Assembly (NCBI RefSeq): GCF_013141915.1
Contig: NZ_SROX01000017.1
Span: 62,001-126,000 of the forward strand
Direction: 5' to 3'
DNA length: 64,000 bases
DNA from: Cupriavidus necator
GTDB taxonomy: Bacteria > Pseudomonadota > Gammaproteobacteria > Burkholderiales > Burkholderiaceae
The notes beneath the pieces are model-generated. The model saw only the letters and a program-made list of their open reading frames with translations, did not search any database and had not been told where the DNA came from. The translations under genes and the position numbers were made by a program. Shown here in pieces: positions 1 through 14,084 of this stretch; the stretch's first letter is position 1; every line of letters starts with the position of its first letter.

Positions 1-1183
1 CCACGGTGGTAGCGATCACGCAATATGTGAAACCATGCGCTGGACTGCTGCTGTAGATCGCTGAGCCCAGCAGATCGCCGGCCCTTGCCGACAACGCGAG
101 CACGCCGTCCACCAGCATCATCAAGGTGCCTTGCAAGCCTGGCGGACACGACCGCATGGCAAGATCGAAGTATGCCGCGGTAGCTACACCGCCCATCAGC
201 CCGATCGGCGCTGCCAATGCAAGAGCGAGGTCGGCCGACTGAATGAATGCCAGCGGAATCATCTGTGGCACAGCGATGACCGTTCCCCACCACAGCAACT
301 TGTTCAGCGCGACTTTCTTGCACAGGAAGCCATACAGCAAGAAAGTCGGGATAAAGGCAGCGGCAAAGATCCCGTTATAGAACGAGTAAACCGAATCCGA
401 CGCATGCAGTTCATTGGCCAGGTAGAACTGCAAGGGCGTGGCCGAGCCTGGCGCAAAGTTCCACAGGAAGCAGATCAGCACCGCCGGATAAACGGCCTTA
501 TGCCTGACCAGCCGCCGGACGTTGCCAAGGAAATCCGCACCTCTGGCGGACGGCTTCTCATAGATATGGTCGAAGACGGAAACGGGCTTCCACAGCCCTA
601 GCCCGGCCACCAATAAAGCCGCCATCGCCACCAGCAGGAACGCTTCTCTTGCAGCAAGATGATCGGAGATGTACCCGGAAGCGAAGGCTCCCGCCACCAC
701 CGGGACGGAGCCGACCACGTTCAACAGAGCGCTGAGGCGGCCTGACATGCGCTTTTCCTGGCCCACCAGCGCGATCAACCCCTGAAAGGCCGCGGCGACG
801 AAGCGGGACGAGACCATCGCCAGCAGCATCCCGATCACCAGTCCCGCGTATGAGAAACCGGAAAATGCGATCCAGATGAATGCTGCCGCGGTTGCCGGAG
901 CAAAAATCAGGAAGAAGCCGCGATCCCGCAATCCCAGCGGGTCCCATTGGTCGCGCGCAAGGCCGAAAGCGAACGCAACATACACCGGGATGCCGGTCAC
1001 CAGTCGGAATACCGAGATCTGCGTCGCCGTCGCATTCAGCTGGTTCTTCAGTATGTACGAGGTCTGTATATCGACCAGGTAACCGGCCGGTGTCCCCAGG
1101 GCGATGCACAGGGTCAGGCAACCGAAGTACAGCAGGGTTCGGTCATTGTTCCCTGGACCATGACAACCTGAGGTGGCCAGCAT
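1..1183 (-). CDS. MFS-type transporter, 3' end cut by the window edge
   Basis: About 394 residues are visible and the frame is still open at base 1, so the C-terminus is missing. The protein is almost entirely hydrophobic helices separated by short charged loops, as in a 12-helix major facilitator carrier. A segment with SCPPGLQGTLMML near the end of the visible part, and a long FLWNFAPG helix, resemble the BT1/folate-biopterin branch of the MFS. That assignment is by eye only and the substrate is unknown. The start is taken at the ATG at 1183-1181, the first in this frame; no good Shine-Dalgarno sequence is visible, so a more upstream start is possible. It lies downstream of guaA on the same strand but about 480 bases away, so it is probably a separate transcription unit. 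Confidence 0.75.
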   Translation of the reverse strand, partial: MLATSGCHGPGNNDRTLLYFGCLTLCIALGTPAGYLVDIQTSYILKNQLNATATQISVFRLVTGIPVYVAFAFGLARDQWDPLGLRDRGFFLIFAPATAAAFIWIAFSGFSYAGLVIGMLLAMVSSRFVAAAFQGLIALVGQEKRMSGRLSALLNVVGSVPVVAGAFASGYISDHLAAREAFLLVAMAALLVAGLGLWKPVSVFDHIYEKPSARGADFLGNVRRLVRHKAVYPAVLICFLWNFAPGSATPLQFYLANELHASDSVYSFYNGIFAAAFIPTFLLYGFLCKKVALNKLLWWGTVIAVPQMIPLAFIQSADLALALAAPIGLMGGVATAAYFDLAMRSCPPGLQGTLMMLVDGVLALSARAGDLLGSAIYSSSPAHGFTYCVIATTV

Positions 1184-1663
1184 TTTCGTGGCTCGACAGC
1201 GAGACTGGTTCGGCGAGTTGCACGGCGGAATGGCGGTTCCGAAAATCGCCTCGAGCGACCTGCCCAAGCGGGCGTCTGCCCGGTCCGACGCTACTGTCAG
1301 AGTAGGCGAAAATGGGATGGAATGTCCCCAGGGTCTGCCTCATTGCTGATAGGGAATCTCCGGGGTCTTGTTCAGCCTGCCCTCAGGGCCAGCGCGCTGG
1401 GCTTGTGTTTCTCGATATTGAATGGCAGCAACGCCGCCGCGTGGCAGGCGCCTGGCGGCACTGGACGGTCGCGGCCGCCCTCGCCCCGCCAGGCCTGCCC
1501 TCCTCCGCTATCGCTCGGGATGAGTTTACGGGACCATGCCGTCAGTGCGGCGCATGCTGAAGTCCGATCAGATCGAAATCCGGTTGCCACAACGTATTTT
1601 CTGCTAATTCAACACGTTATGGCAGCTTCCGATAGCTGGCGATAGTCCCGGCAGGTCCCGGCT
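1184..1663. other. Gene-free interval between guaA and the MFS gene
   Basis: No reading frame here has a convincing start, composition or recognisable domain. The short open frames on both strands have the shuffled Arg/Pro/Ala composition of shadow frames. The interval should hold the end of the guaA transcript and the promoter of the MFS gene, but I see neither a clear T-tailed hairpin nor a clear -35/-10 pair. Confidence 0.5.
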
Positions 1664-3257
<1,594 letters not shown>

Positions 3258-3283
<26 letters not shown>

Positions 3284-3869
3284 GATGGGCCGATGGCGTG
3301 TCTTCCGGGATGGGCTCGGTCACGACTTCCGTGCCGGGGCCATAGCCCGGCGGCGGCGTGATGACCGGCTCGCGCCGGTATTCTGGGGTATTCGTTGGGC
3401 GCGCCGCGGGGGCAACGCCGGGTTCCTTCCTGCTTTCCTGCTCCTGCAGTGCGCGTTCCATCTTCCGTTGCTGTTCGCGCACGCGCACGCGCTTGGCCGC
3501 CGGGATCTGCACCACGGCAAAGAACAGCAGCACTACCGCCATGGTCGGCACCCAGATCTTGCCGGCGCCTTCCAGCGGCAGCTCCAGGAACACCATCCAG
3601 GCGATGATCAGCACCGCGCTGGCGAGGTTGACGTAGCCAGCCGTGCGGGCCACCGGCACCGTCAACTGGCCATTGAAGGCGGCCTGCCACAGCAGCACCG
3701 ACAGCCCCACCAGCGCCACGCCCAGCAGCTGACCGAACAGCGCCGGCTGTGGCTGCGGCAACTGCAGCGCGGCATACAGCGTGGTGAACGGGGACATCAG
3801 CAGCAGGATGCCAAGCAGCAGGTCCACCAGGGCATCGAAAAACAGCACGGCTCGCAGCAACACCTTCAT
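3258..3869 (-). CDS. Small four-helix membrane protein between guaB and guaA
   Basis: 203 aa, no family recognised. Four hydrophobic segments are visible at about residues 5-30, 44-66, 77-97 and 104-124. They are followed by a basic and glutamine-rich stretch ([20 protein letters not shown]) that may form a short coiled coil, and then a Pro-rich hydrophilic tail, presumably cytoplasmic. A strong GAGGAG ribosome binding site precedes the ATG at 3869. The gene overlaps the guaA start by 26 bases, so it is probably co-translated with GMP synthase. A role linked to purine metabolism is inferred only from position; it may be a passenger. Confidence 0.8.
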
Positions 3870-4046
3870 TGGCGCTCCTCGTCTTGGCCCCGGCCGGTGG
3901 TGCGGCGGGCATCAGGACAACGCCTGCATGGCGCGCGGCCAGGTTCGGATGGGATGGCGGGTCGGGCGCAAGCACGCGCTGGCGCGCCCTTGCCCCGATG
4001 CCGCGGCCACGCACCGCCTGCAGGGACGGTGCGCGGCTTCAGGGCA
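3870..4046 (-). other. guaB 3' spacer with a weak hairpin
   Basis: This 177-base spacer separates guaB from the membrane-protein gene on the same strand. A dyad near 4010-4031 (GCACCG and CGGTGC arms) could form a hairpin, but no T-run follows it on the minus strand. It may act as a processing site or partial terminator. No gene is seen. Confidence 0.3.
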
Positions 4047-5542
<1,496 letters not shown>

Positions 5543-5633
5543 CAGGAATGCGCGATTTGCTGATGCCCGGCAACGGCCTTTCCGAGGTGCCGTCTGCTAT
5601 GCTCGTTGTCTTTTTATCCGGGCACGGCGAAGT

Positions 5634-6593
5634 ATGGGAATCGGCGTATTGTGCGGGCTGCTGGCTGGCGCGTTCTGGGGCATGGTCTTCATCGCCCCCA
5701 AGCTGCTGCCCGTGTTTTCGCCGTGGGAACTGGCCATTGGCCGCTACCTGGCCTACGGGCTGGTGGCCTGCGTGGCCGCGCTGCCGCTGGTGCGCCGTAT
5801 CGCGCGCAAGCTGACCCGGGCCGACTGCGTGGCGCTGCTGCGCCAGGCCTTTACCGGCAACCTGCTCTACTACGTGCTGCTGGCCTTCGGCGTGCAACTG
5901 GCCGGGGTCGGCCCGACTTCGCTGATCATCGGCATCCTGCCGATCTCGGTCACCATCATGGGCCGGCGCGACCACGGCGCGGTGCCGCTGTCGCGGCTGC
6001 TGTGGCCGTTGCTGGTGGTGGCCGCCGGCATTGCCTGCATCAATATCGACCTGTTCGGCGGCGGCCAGAGCGCCCATGCGGCGGCGGCCGGCGCCGTGGC
6101 GCGGCCGGTGTGGCAAAAGCTGGCAGGGGTCTGTTGCGCCGCCGGCGCGCTGGTCTGCTGGACCCTCTATGCGGTCGATAACGCGCGCTACCTGCAGCGC
6201 AACCCGCATTACAGCGGCAATGAATGGTCGGCGCTGTACGGGCTGTCGACCGGCGCGGTGTCCGCGGTGCTGGCGGCGGTCGGCTGGATGCTGGTCGGCG
6301 AAACCCTGAGCGCCGCCGACAGCGGCCGCGACTGGCAGTGGTTCTGGATGGTCAACGCCGCGGTGGCGCTGGGCGCTTCGCTGATCGGCAACAACCTGTG
6401 GAATATCGCCAGCCGCCGCCTGCCGCTGACGCTATCGGGGCAGATGATCGTGTTCGAAACGCTGTTCGCACTGGCCTATGGCTTCGTCTTCGACCAGCGC
6501 TGGCCCCGGCCGCTGGAAATCGCCGCCATCGCGTTGCTGATGATCGGCGTGGCCTGGTCGGTGCGCTTGCACGCCACCGACAAGTCTGCGTAG
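5634..6593 (+). CDS. DMT-superfamily (EamA-type) transporter
   Basis: 319 aa inner-membrane protein with about ten hydrophobic helices arranged as two halves, typical of drug/metabolite exporters. The N-terminal GLLAGAFWGMVFIAPKLL matches the first EamA helix, and the second half ends with a FETLFALAYGFVF helix. The ATG at 5634 begins the hydrophobic region and is the first sensible start, because the frame stays open far upstream only as the shadow of guaB. It is divergent from guaB. The substrate cannot be deduced. Confidence 0.85.
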   Translation: MGIGVLCGLLAGAFWGMVFIAPKLLPVFSPWELAIGRYLAYGLVACVAALPLVRRIARKLTRADCVALLRQAFTGNLLYYVLLAFGVQLAGVGPTSLIIGILPISVTIMGRRDHGAVPLSRLLWPLLVVAAGIACINIDLFGGGQSAHAAAAGAVARPVWQKLAGVCCAAGALVCWTLYAVDNARYLQRNPHYSGNEWSALYGLSTGAVSAVLAAVGWMLVGETLSAADSGRDWQWFWMVNAAVALGASLIGNNLWNIASRRLPLTLSGQMIVFETLFALAYGFVFDQRWPRPLEIAAIALLMIGVAWSVRLHATDKSA

Positions 6594-6710
6594 ACTAGCG
6601 AACCATGGCGCGGGGGTCACACGCGCCGGCGGAAAAATACAACGCATTTATACAACGCATTCCAGGGTCAACCCGGCGCTACGCATTGCCTTGCAGGCGG
6701 GCGCCCCGCT

Positions 6711-6738
6711 ATTGCCGCGGCTGTCCTGCCGCGGCAAT
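6711..6738 (+). other. Strong GC hairpin upstream of the DUF4124 gene
   Basis: A perfect 11-bp inverted repeat (ATTGCCGCGGC and its complement, 6-base loop). No T-run follows on either strand. It sits between the DMT transporter stop and the DUF4124 start and may stabilise the upstream mRNA end or act as a Rho-assisted stop. Confidence 0.45.
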
Positions 6739-6779
6739 GGCCATGCAAGCAGCCGGCGGCCCGTGCTTCCAGAGCCACT

Positions 6780-7319
6780 TTGAGACGTCTCGCCATGCTT
6801 CGATCGTCCGCGCCGTGCCTGCTTGCCGCTGCCCTTGCCGCCAACCTGGCGGTGCCTGCGCCGGCCCTTGCCTACTGGCAGTGGCGCGACGCCAACGGGC
6901 ACATGGTCTACAGCGACGTGCCGCCGTCCGCCGCAGCGGCCAGGATCCTGCACGCGCCCGGGCGCCATGCCGGCGAATTCCAGCCCGCCCAGGCAGCAGC
7001 CCAGTCGGCGGACGTCGCCACGCCGGCTCCGTCCAAGGCATCGGCCAAGCCCGCCGTCGCCGCGCCGACACCCGAAGAAGCGTTCCAGAAGCGCCGCGAA
7101 GCCACCCTGAAAGCCGCCGCCGAAGACGCCCGCATGGAAACCGAGGCGGCCGAGCGCGCCGCCCGCTGCGCGCAATTGCGCAACTACGCCACCGGACTGC
7201 AACAGGGCATGCGCGCCGCGGTCGCCGGCCCGGATGGTTCGCTGCAGCACCTGAACAGCGAGCAACGCCAGGCGGAAATCCTCAAGACCAGCGCCAACCT
7301 CGAGAAACACTGCAGCTGA
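6780..7319 (+). CDS. DUF4124-domain periplasmic protein
   Basis: 179 aa. A signal peptide (hydrophobic core about residues 9-28, cleavage expected after APALA) is followed by YWQWRDANGHMVYSDVPP, the hallmark of DUF4124 proteins. The rest is Ala/Pro-rich and then highly charged and helical (about 95-179), ending in two cysteines in the last 50 residues. The function of the family is unknown; it is often found in betaproteobacterial cell envelopes. The start shown is a TTG that adds a basic n-region. The ATG at 6795 is an equally possible start and still leaves a full signal peptide. Confidence 0.8.
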   Translation: MRRLAMLRSSAPCLLAAALAANLAVPAPALAYWQWRDANGHMVYSDVPPSAAAARILHAPGRHAGEFQPAQAAAQSADVATPAPSKASAKPAVAAPTPEEAFQKRREATLKAAAEDARMETEAAERAARCAQLRNYATGLQQGMRAAVAGPDGSLQHLNSEQRQAEILKTSANLEKHCS

Positions 7320-7329
7320 AGCAACAAAA

Positions 7330-7350
7330 ACGGGGCCGCGTTGGCCCCGT
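7330..7350 (-). terminator. Intrinsic terminator downstream of rnfH
   Basis: An 8-bp GC-rich stem with a 5-base loop. On the minus strand it is followed directly by TTTTTG, so it ends the ratA-rnfH transcript. It lies in the gap between two convergent genes and may also slow transcription from the other side. Confidence 0.8.
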
Positions 7351-7373
7351 GTGCTTTGGCGGCGATGCGCGGC

Positions 7374-7721
7374 TCAGCTGCTGCCGCGCAACCATTTCTG
7401 GCCCTCGCGCGTGCCGCTGGCACGCTGCTTCTGGACCCGCTTGCGGCGAGCCTGCTTCGGATCCGCCGTCAACGGCCGGTAGACCTCGATGCGATCGCCG
7501 TCGCGCACCACCGTTTCCGGGGTCTTGAGCTTGCCGAAGATGCCCACCCTCATGGTGGCGGGGTCGACCTCCGGGCAAGCCTGCTGCAGCCCGGAGCCGA
7601 CGATCGCCGCGGCAATCGTGGTGCCCTCGGGGACGTCGATGTCTTTCAGGAATACGGCATCCGGCCGCGCGTAGCAGACCACGATATGCGCCGAGCCGGC
7701 GCTGCGTTCAGCTGGTGCCAT
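7374..7721 (-). CDS. rnfH: RnfH family protein (UPF0125, ubiquitin-like fold)
   Basis: About 115 aa from the ATG at 7721. The core HIVVCYARPDAVFLKDIDVPEG and the later GDRIEVYRPLTADPK are typical of the small beta-grasp RnfH/RatB family. The tail is very basic (KQARRKRVQKQR). The frame is open 12 codons further upstream, but the ATG at 7721 is preferred because it gives the family-like N-terminus and overlaps the ratA stop by 14 bases, implying coupling. In enterobacteria the same gene pair lies next to smpB. The molecular role is not established. Confidence 0.88.
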   Translation of the reverse strand: MAPAERSAGSAHIVVCYARPDAVFLKDIDVPEGTTIAAAIVGSGLQQACPEVDPATMRVGIFGKLKTPETVVRDGDRIEVYRPLTADPKQARRKRVQKQRASGTREGQKWLRGSS

Positions 7722-8145
7722 ACACCACCTCGGCACGCTTGACGAAGGCATCGACAAAGGTATTGGCGATCATGCTGAAGACCGGGCCAATGAGCTTTTC
7801 CAGCAGCAGGCTGGAAAACTCATAGTGCAGGTGGAACTCGATCTTGCAGGCGTCTTCGCGCAGCGGCGTAAAGCGCCATGAGCCGTTGAACGTCTTGAAC
7901 GGCCCGTCGGCAAAGGTCATGTCGATACGCGTGGGACGCTCCTGGGTATTGCGCGTATGGAAGAACTGCTGGATGCCCTTGAAGTGGATATGGATCTTGG
8001 CGTCGAGCATGGTCTCGGTCTGCTCGAACACCTCCACCCCGCCGCACCATGGCAGGAACTTGGGATAGTCCTCCACGCGGGTGACCAGGTCGTACATCTG
8101 CGCGGCGGAGTAACCGAGCAGGACGGATTTATGGACGTCTGCCAT
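7708..8145 (-). CDS. ratA: RatA / COQ10-like START-domain protein
   Basis: About 145 aa from MADVHKSVLL; the frame also allows an upstream ATG at 8172. The sequence YDLVTRVEDYPKFLPWCGG and the C-terminal AFVKRAEVVYG are diagnostic of the polyketide-cyclase/COQ10 lipid-binding family. Members bind ubiquinone or its precursors, and the E. coli homologue RatA was described as affecting 70S ribosome association. Neighbouring smpB and rnfH reproduce the arrangement known from other proteobacteria. I see nothing in the sequence that separates the ubiquinone role from the ribosome role. Confidence 0.88.
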   Translation of the reverse strand: MADVHKSVLLGYSAAQMYDLVTRVEDYPKFLPWCGGVEVFEQTETMLDAKIHIHFKGIQQFFHTRNTQERPTRIDMTFADGPFKTFNGSWRFTPLREDACKIEFHLHYEFSSLLLEKLIGPVFSMIANTFVDAFVKRAEVVYGTS

Positions 8146-8218
8146 GAATGGGGAAATCTGGCTTGCGGCCATGCCGCGCTCGGTGCGCGGCAGGCATGCG
8201 CCTGTGCCGGGGCTGGTT

Positions 8219-8227
8219 TGCTAGAAT
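8219..8227 (+). promoter_or_regulatory. Putative extended -10 promoter of smpB
   Basis: TG-C-TAGAAT is an extended -10 motif about 97 bases before the smpB ATG. No good -35 is present, which fits extended -10 promoters. The ratA start lies on the other side, so the interval is a divergent promoter region. Confidence 0.45.
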
Positions 8228-8323
8228 CCCGATTTTAGCCGACACGCGCGTTCCGCGGCATCCCGCCATGCGGCGCTGCAGCGAACCGGCCAGAATCCAC
8301 CCTACCGCACCCTACCCGCACGC

Positions 8324-8776
8324 ATGACCATTGCAGATAACAAGAAGGCCTTCTTCGACTATTTCATCGAGGAACGATACGAGGCCGGGATCGTGCTGGA
8401 AGGCTGGGAGGTCAAGGCGATCCGCGCCGGGCGGGTACAGATCAAGGAAGGCTACGTGGTGGTGCGCGACGCCGAGATGTTCCTGATCGGCGCCCATATC
8501 AGCCCGCTGCAAAGCGCCTCCACCCACGTCACGCCCGATCCGGTACGCACGCGCAAGCTGCTGCTCAAGGCCGACGAAATCAAGAAGCTGATCGGCAAGG
8601 TCGAACAGCGCGGCTACACGCTGGTGCCGCTGAACCTGCATTACACGCGCGGCCGCGTGAAATGCGAAATCGGCCTGGCCAAGGGCAAGAAGCAGTTCGA
8701 CAAGCGTGAGACCGAAAAGCAGCGCGACTGGCAGCGCGAGAAGGCCCGCATCATGAAGGGCGACACCAAGGGCTAA
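8324..8776 (+). CDS. smpB: SsrA (tmRNA)-binding protein SmpB
   Basis: 150 aa, the standard length. It binds tmRNA and brings it to stalled ribosomes for trans-translation. Family blocks are [25 protein letters not shown] near the N-terminus, the central INPLQSAST-like block, and the basic C-terminal tail [19 protein letters not shown] that follows the mRNA path on the ribosome. No strong Shine-Dalgarno sequence is seen before the ATG. The tmRNA gene itself is not in this window. Confidence 0.97.
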   Translation: MTIADNKKAFFDYFIEERYEAGIVLEGWEVKAIRAGRVQIKEGYVVVRDAEMFLIGAHISPLQSASTHVTPDPVRTRKLLLKADEIKKLIGKVEQRGYTLVPLNLHYTRGRVKCEIGLAKGKKQFDKRETEKQRDWQREKARIMKGDTKG

Positions 8777-8800
8777 ACCTCCGGCCGCCGCCCTGCCGCA

Positions 8801-9730
8801 TCAAGCAGCCTTCTGCCCCTTCACGATCTGCAGCGCAGAAGCGATCATGCTGCTCATGTCGCCCATATTGCCCGGCACGATCAGCGTATTGCCCTGCTTG
8901 GCCAGGTTGCCGAACGCGGCCACGTACTCCTCGGCCACCTTCAGGTTGACCGCATCCATGCCGCCTTCGGTGCGGATCGCGTTGCCGATCTTCTGGATCG
9001 CCTGCGCATTGGCCTCGGCCACCGCCAGGATCGCGCTGGCTTCGCCCTGGGCCTTGTTGATGGCCGCCTGGCGCTCGCCCTCAGACTTCTGGATCGCCGC
9101 CTCGCGCGCGCCGGTGGCCAGGTTGATCTGCTCCTGGCGCTTGCCCTCGGAAGCCGCGATCAGCGCGCGCTTCTCGCGCTCGGCGGTGATCTGCGCCTGC
9201 ATCGCATGCAGGATTTCCTTGGGCGGGGTCAAGTCCTTGATCTCATAGCGCAGCACCTTCACGCCCCAGTTGGCGGCGGCCTCGTCCAGCGCATTGACCA
9301 CGCTGTGGTTGATGAACTCGCGCTCCTCGAAGGTCTTGTCCAGTTCGAGCTTGCCGATCACCGAACGCAGCGTGGTCTGCGACAGCTGCGTGATCGCCAC
9401 CACGAAATTGCTGGAACCGTACGACGCCTTCATCGGGTCGGTCACCTGGAAGTACAGCACGCCATCCACCTGCAGCTGCGTATTGTCCTTGGTAATGCAG
9501 ACCTGGCTGGGCACGTCCAGCGGGATTTCCTTGAGCACGTGCTTGTAGGCGACGCGATCGACGAACGGCACCACGATCGACAACCCGGGCGTCAGGGTGG
9601 CGTGATAGCGGCCCAGGCGCTCCAGCACCCAGGCATGCTGCTGCGGCACGATCTTGATGCCCTTGGCAATCAGCACGATAACGGCAATAAGGATGATCAG
9701 CGGCAACAGACCAAGCTGAAAAGCGAGCAT
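8801..9730 (-). CDS. SPFH/stomatin-like (QmcA/paraslipin type) membrane protein
   Basis: About 309 aa. One N-terminal transmembrane helix (residues 6-24) is followed by an SPFH domain (about 28-190, with VPQQHAWVLERLGRYH and PGLSIVVPFVDRV). A long Ala/Glu/Gln-rich coiled coil follows (about 175-255), then a C-terminal region with NTLIVPGNMG. This is the stomatin/slipin subclass rather than HflK/HflC. It probably oligomerises in the inner membrane. The ATG at 9730 follows a GGAG at 9 bases and gives a clean membrane anchor. The partner NfeD is encoded just upstream, the usual stomatin operon arrangement. Confidence 0.92.
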   Translation of the reverse strand: MLAFQLGLLPLIILIAVIVLIAKGIKIVPQQHAWVLERLGRYHATLTPGLSIVVPFVDRVAYKHVLKEIPLDVPSQVCITKDNTQLQVDGVLYFQVTDPMKASYGSSNFVVAITQLSQTTLRSVIGKLELDKTFEEREFINHSVVNALDEAAANWGVKVLRYEIKDLTPPKEILHAMQAQITAEREKRALIAASEGKRQEQINLATGAREAAIQKSEGERQAAINKAQGEASAILAVAEANAQAIQKIGNAIRTEGGMDAVNLKVAEEYVAAFGNLAKQGNTLIVPGNMGDMSSMIASALQIVKGQKAA

Positions 9731-9850
9731 GTAACGATTCTCCAGGCAGAACACATCGGTACGGCGCCGCCGGGCGGCGGCAGGCGGAACACACCGCGGC
9801 CGCAGCCGCGAGGCGCAAGAAGACGGGCAAGACCGGGCTGCAGCGGCGCT

Positions 9851-10285
9851 TCAGCGAGGCAATACCACCAGCGTGCTGCCGCGCACCGCGACGATGCGGT
9901 AGCGGCCCGGCGCCAGGGCGCGGTCAGGGGGGCAATCGGGCGCCAGCTCGACGGTCCAGTCCGCGCCGCGGTACGGCACGCGCGCGCGCCGGTTGGCGTC
10001 CCACGCGGGCACGTCGAGCTCCTCGCCGATATCGAGGTTGACGTTGGGATCGGCCGCGGCATTGCCGCGCCGCAGCTTGCCGAAGCGGGTGCGGCGCAGC
10101 CCGGCGATCAGCACCGTCGCGACCAGCGCCCCGATCAGTGCCTGCGCCGCCGGCGATGCACCGAGCAAGGCCGCCACCCCGGCGGCGGCGAAGCCCACCG
10201 CCACCATCAGCAGATAGAACGTGCCGGTGTTCAGTTCGACGATCACCAGCACCACCGCTGCCACGAACCAGATGTAATACGCCAT
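9851..10285 (-). CDS. NfeD-family membrane protein
   Basis: About 144 aa, a short NfeD protein. The N-terminal half has three to four hydrophobic helices (WFVAAVVLVIVELNTGTFYLLM and following). The C-terminal half forms the OB-fold soluble domain (about 80-144) with the closing RIVAVRGSTLVVLPR. Proteins of this class pair with SPFH proteins, and the SPFH gene lies 120 bases downstream on the same strand. The start at MAYYIWF (10285) is preferred; the upstream open codons are intergenic. Confidence 0.9.
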   Translation of the reverse strand: MAYYIWFVAAVVLVIVELNTGTFYLLMVAVGFAAAGVAALLGASPAAQALIGALVATVLIAGLRRTRFGKLRRGNAAADPNVNLDIGEELDVPAWDANRRARVPYRGADWTVELAPDCPPDRALAPGRYRIVAVRGSTLVVLPR

Positions 10286-10325
10286 CCAAGCTCCCGTTCG
10301 TCCAGGGACTTCCCGAAAAAGTAAA

Positions 10326-10358
10326 AACCCCGCAGCGCCGTTGAGCGTCTGCGGGGCT
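10326..10358 (-). terminator. Intrinsic terminator of ppsA
   Basis: An 8-bp stem CCCCGCAG/CTGCGGGG with a 13-base loop. It is followed on the minus strand by TTTTTAC. It separates ppsA from the nfeD gene downstream. Confidence 0.8.
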
Positions 10359-10437
10359 TTGCAACACCTGACGCAGGGCCGGTGCTTCCGCCGGCTGCCC
10401 GAAGGCGCCGGCAATCGTTATTGTGACGTCAAATGCC

Positions 10438-12822
<2,385 letters not shown>

Positions 12823-13113
12823 GAGAGCCTCAAAACAAAGTAGAAAACTGGTTGCGCATGCCCGGTATGTTCTTGGTGTTCTGTTCCCGGACGGATCGCT
12901 TGGCTAAGCAACCCCGAACTGGCGCTGCGGACCTGGCGCTACGGCTCTCATCGCGTAGCGCGCATTGTCGACAATCCCGGGTGCGCATTGTTGCGGGGGT
13001 GGCTACCCTGTGGAATTGCTTAGCGAAAAGATCGCCGCTATTCTACCGTGCTGCGCCGCACTTTTCTGCGGAAGATTGAATCTATTTATTGCGCCATCGC
13101 GTGCGCCATCCCC
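12823..13113. promoter_or_regulatory. Divergent ppsA/ppsR control region with nested dyads
   Basis: This 291-base interval holds several symmetric elements. They are a perfect 12-bp palindrome ATTGTCGACAAT (12964-12975), a direct repeat of GCGCATTGT (12960-12968 and 12983-12991), an 8-bp inverted repeat GCGCTACG/CGTAGCGC (12936-12961), and GCTAAGCAA/TTGCTTAGC arms about 105 bases apart (12903-12911 and 13016-13024). They look like operator sites for a regulator shared by the two divergent genes. Which protein binds is not shown by the sequence. Confidence 0.55.
13016..13044 (+). promoter_or_regulatory. Putative sigma70 promoter of ppsR
   Basis: TTGCTT at 13016-13021 and TATTCT at 13039-13044 are separated by 17 bases, an ideal spacing. 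Transcription would start near 13051, about 63 bases before the ppsR ATG. The -35 box overlaps one arm of the long-range TTGCTTAGC inverted repeat. Confidence 0.6.
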
Positions 13114-14031
13114 ATGTCCCAGCCAGAAGCGCCCGGAACGGCGACACCCGGGTCCCAGCCTGGAACGCAGCCCGCAACCCCTGCCGCACCCGCCACCCAG
13201 GCGGCCGAGCGCCCCGCGGTCCGCACCGTGTTCATCGTCTCGGATGGCACCGGCATCACTGCGGAGACGTTCAGCCATTCCATCCTGGCCCAATTCGAAA
13301 TGCGCTTCCGCAAGGTGCGCATGCCCTTCGTTGACACCCCGGAAAAGGCACATATTGCCGTCGGCAAGATCAACGAGGCATTCCATAGCGAAGGCGTGCC
13401 GCCGATCGTCTTCACCACGCTGGTCAACCAGGAAGCGAACAAGGCACTGCGCCGCGCCAAGGCGATGATCCTGGACATGTTCCAGACCTTCATCGAGCCG
13501 CTCGAGAAAGAACTTGGGCTGAAGTCCACGCATGCGATCGGCCGCTTCCACCAGAATGCGGACACCGAGGCCTACAAGAACCGGATCGAGGCGATCAACT
13601 TCTCGCTGGCACATGATGACGGCCAGTCACACAAGAACCTGGAAGAAGCCGATGTGATCCTGGTGGGCGTGTCGCGCAGCGGCAAGACCCCGACCAGCCT
13701 TTACCTGGCCATGCAGTACGGGCTGAAGGCGGCCAACTATCCGCTCATCCCCGACGACTTCGAGCGCGGCCGACTGCCGTCGGCGCTCTATGCGTTCAAG
13801 CCCAAGATCTTCGGCCTGTCGATCGATCCGCAGCGCCTGACCGAGATCCGCAACGAACGCCGCCCCGGCAGCAAGTACGCCGCGCTGGAAAACTGCCGCT
13901 ACGAAGTCAACGAGGCCGAGGCGATGATGCGCCGCGAAGGCATCAAGTGGCTGTCGTCGACGCACAAGTCGATCGAAGAGATCGCGACCACGATCCTGCA
14001 GGAGATCAAGGTCGATCGCGACAACTACTGA
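13114..14031 (+). CDS. ppsR: PEP synthase regulatory protein (kinase/pyrophosphorylase, DUF299)
   Basis: 305 aa from the ATG at 13114. It inactivates PEP synthase by ADP-dependent threonine phosphorylation and reactivates it by Pi-dependent dephosphorylation. An Ala/Pro/Thr-rich leader of about 30 residues precedes the conserved [20 protein letters not shown] block. The P-loop [12 protein letters not shown] is at about 180-192. The C-terminal part ends with the [13 protein letters not shown] block. An in-frame start 66 bases upstream exists, but it would fall at the predicted transcript start. It is divergent from its target ppsA. Confidence 0.95.
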   Translation: MSQPEAPGTATPGSQPGTQPATPAAPATQAAERPAVRTVFIVSDGTGITAETFSHSILAQFEMRFRKVRMPFVDTPEKAHIAVGKINEAFHSEGVPPIVFTTLVNQEANKALRRAKAMILDMFQTFIEPLEKELGLKSTHAIGRFHQNADTEAYKNRIEAINFSLAHDDGQSHKNLEEADVILVGVSRSGKTPTSLYLAMQYGLKAANYPLIPDDFERGRLPSALYAFKPKIFGLSIDPQRLTEIRNERRPGSKYAALENCRYEVNEAEAMMRREGIKWLSSTHKSIEEIATTILQEIKVDRDNY

Positions 14032-14040
14032 AGCAATAAA

Positions 14041-14069
14041 AAAGCGGCCGCACAGGCCGCTTTCTCTTT
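14041..14069. terminator. Bidirectional terminator between ppsR and the trmH-like gene
   Basis: A 9-bp AAAGCGGCC/GGCCGCTTT stem with a 5-base loop. It is preceded by an A-run and followed by TCTCTTT, so it can end transcription from both convergent genes. Confidence 0.8.
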
Positions 14070-14084
14070 GGTCGCGCCGGCGCT

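Noticed and set aside
1312-1645. Short open frames in the guaA-MFS interval
   Set aside because: Overlapping frames on both strands with random-like composition, no ribosome binding sites and no recognisable motif.
7374-8145. ratA-rnfH as a genuine toxin-antitoxin module
   Set aside because: The RatA/RatB naming suggests it, but both are conserved single-copy families near smpB, and RatA belongs to the COQ10/START lipid-binding family, so an addiction system is not supported by the sequence.
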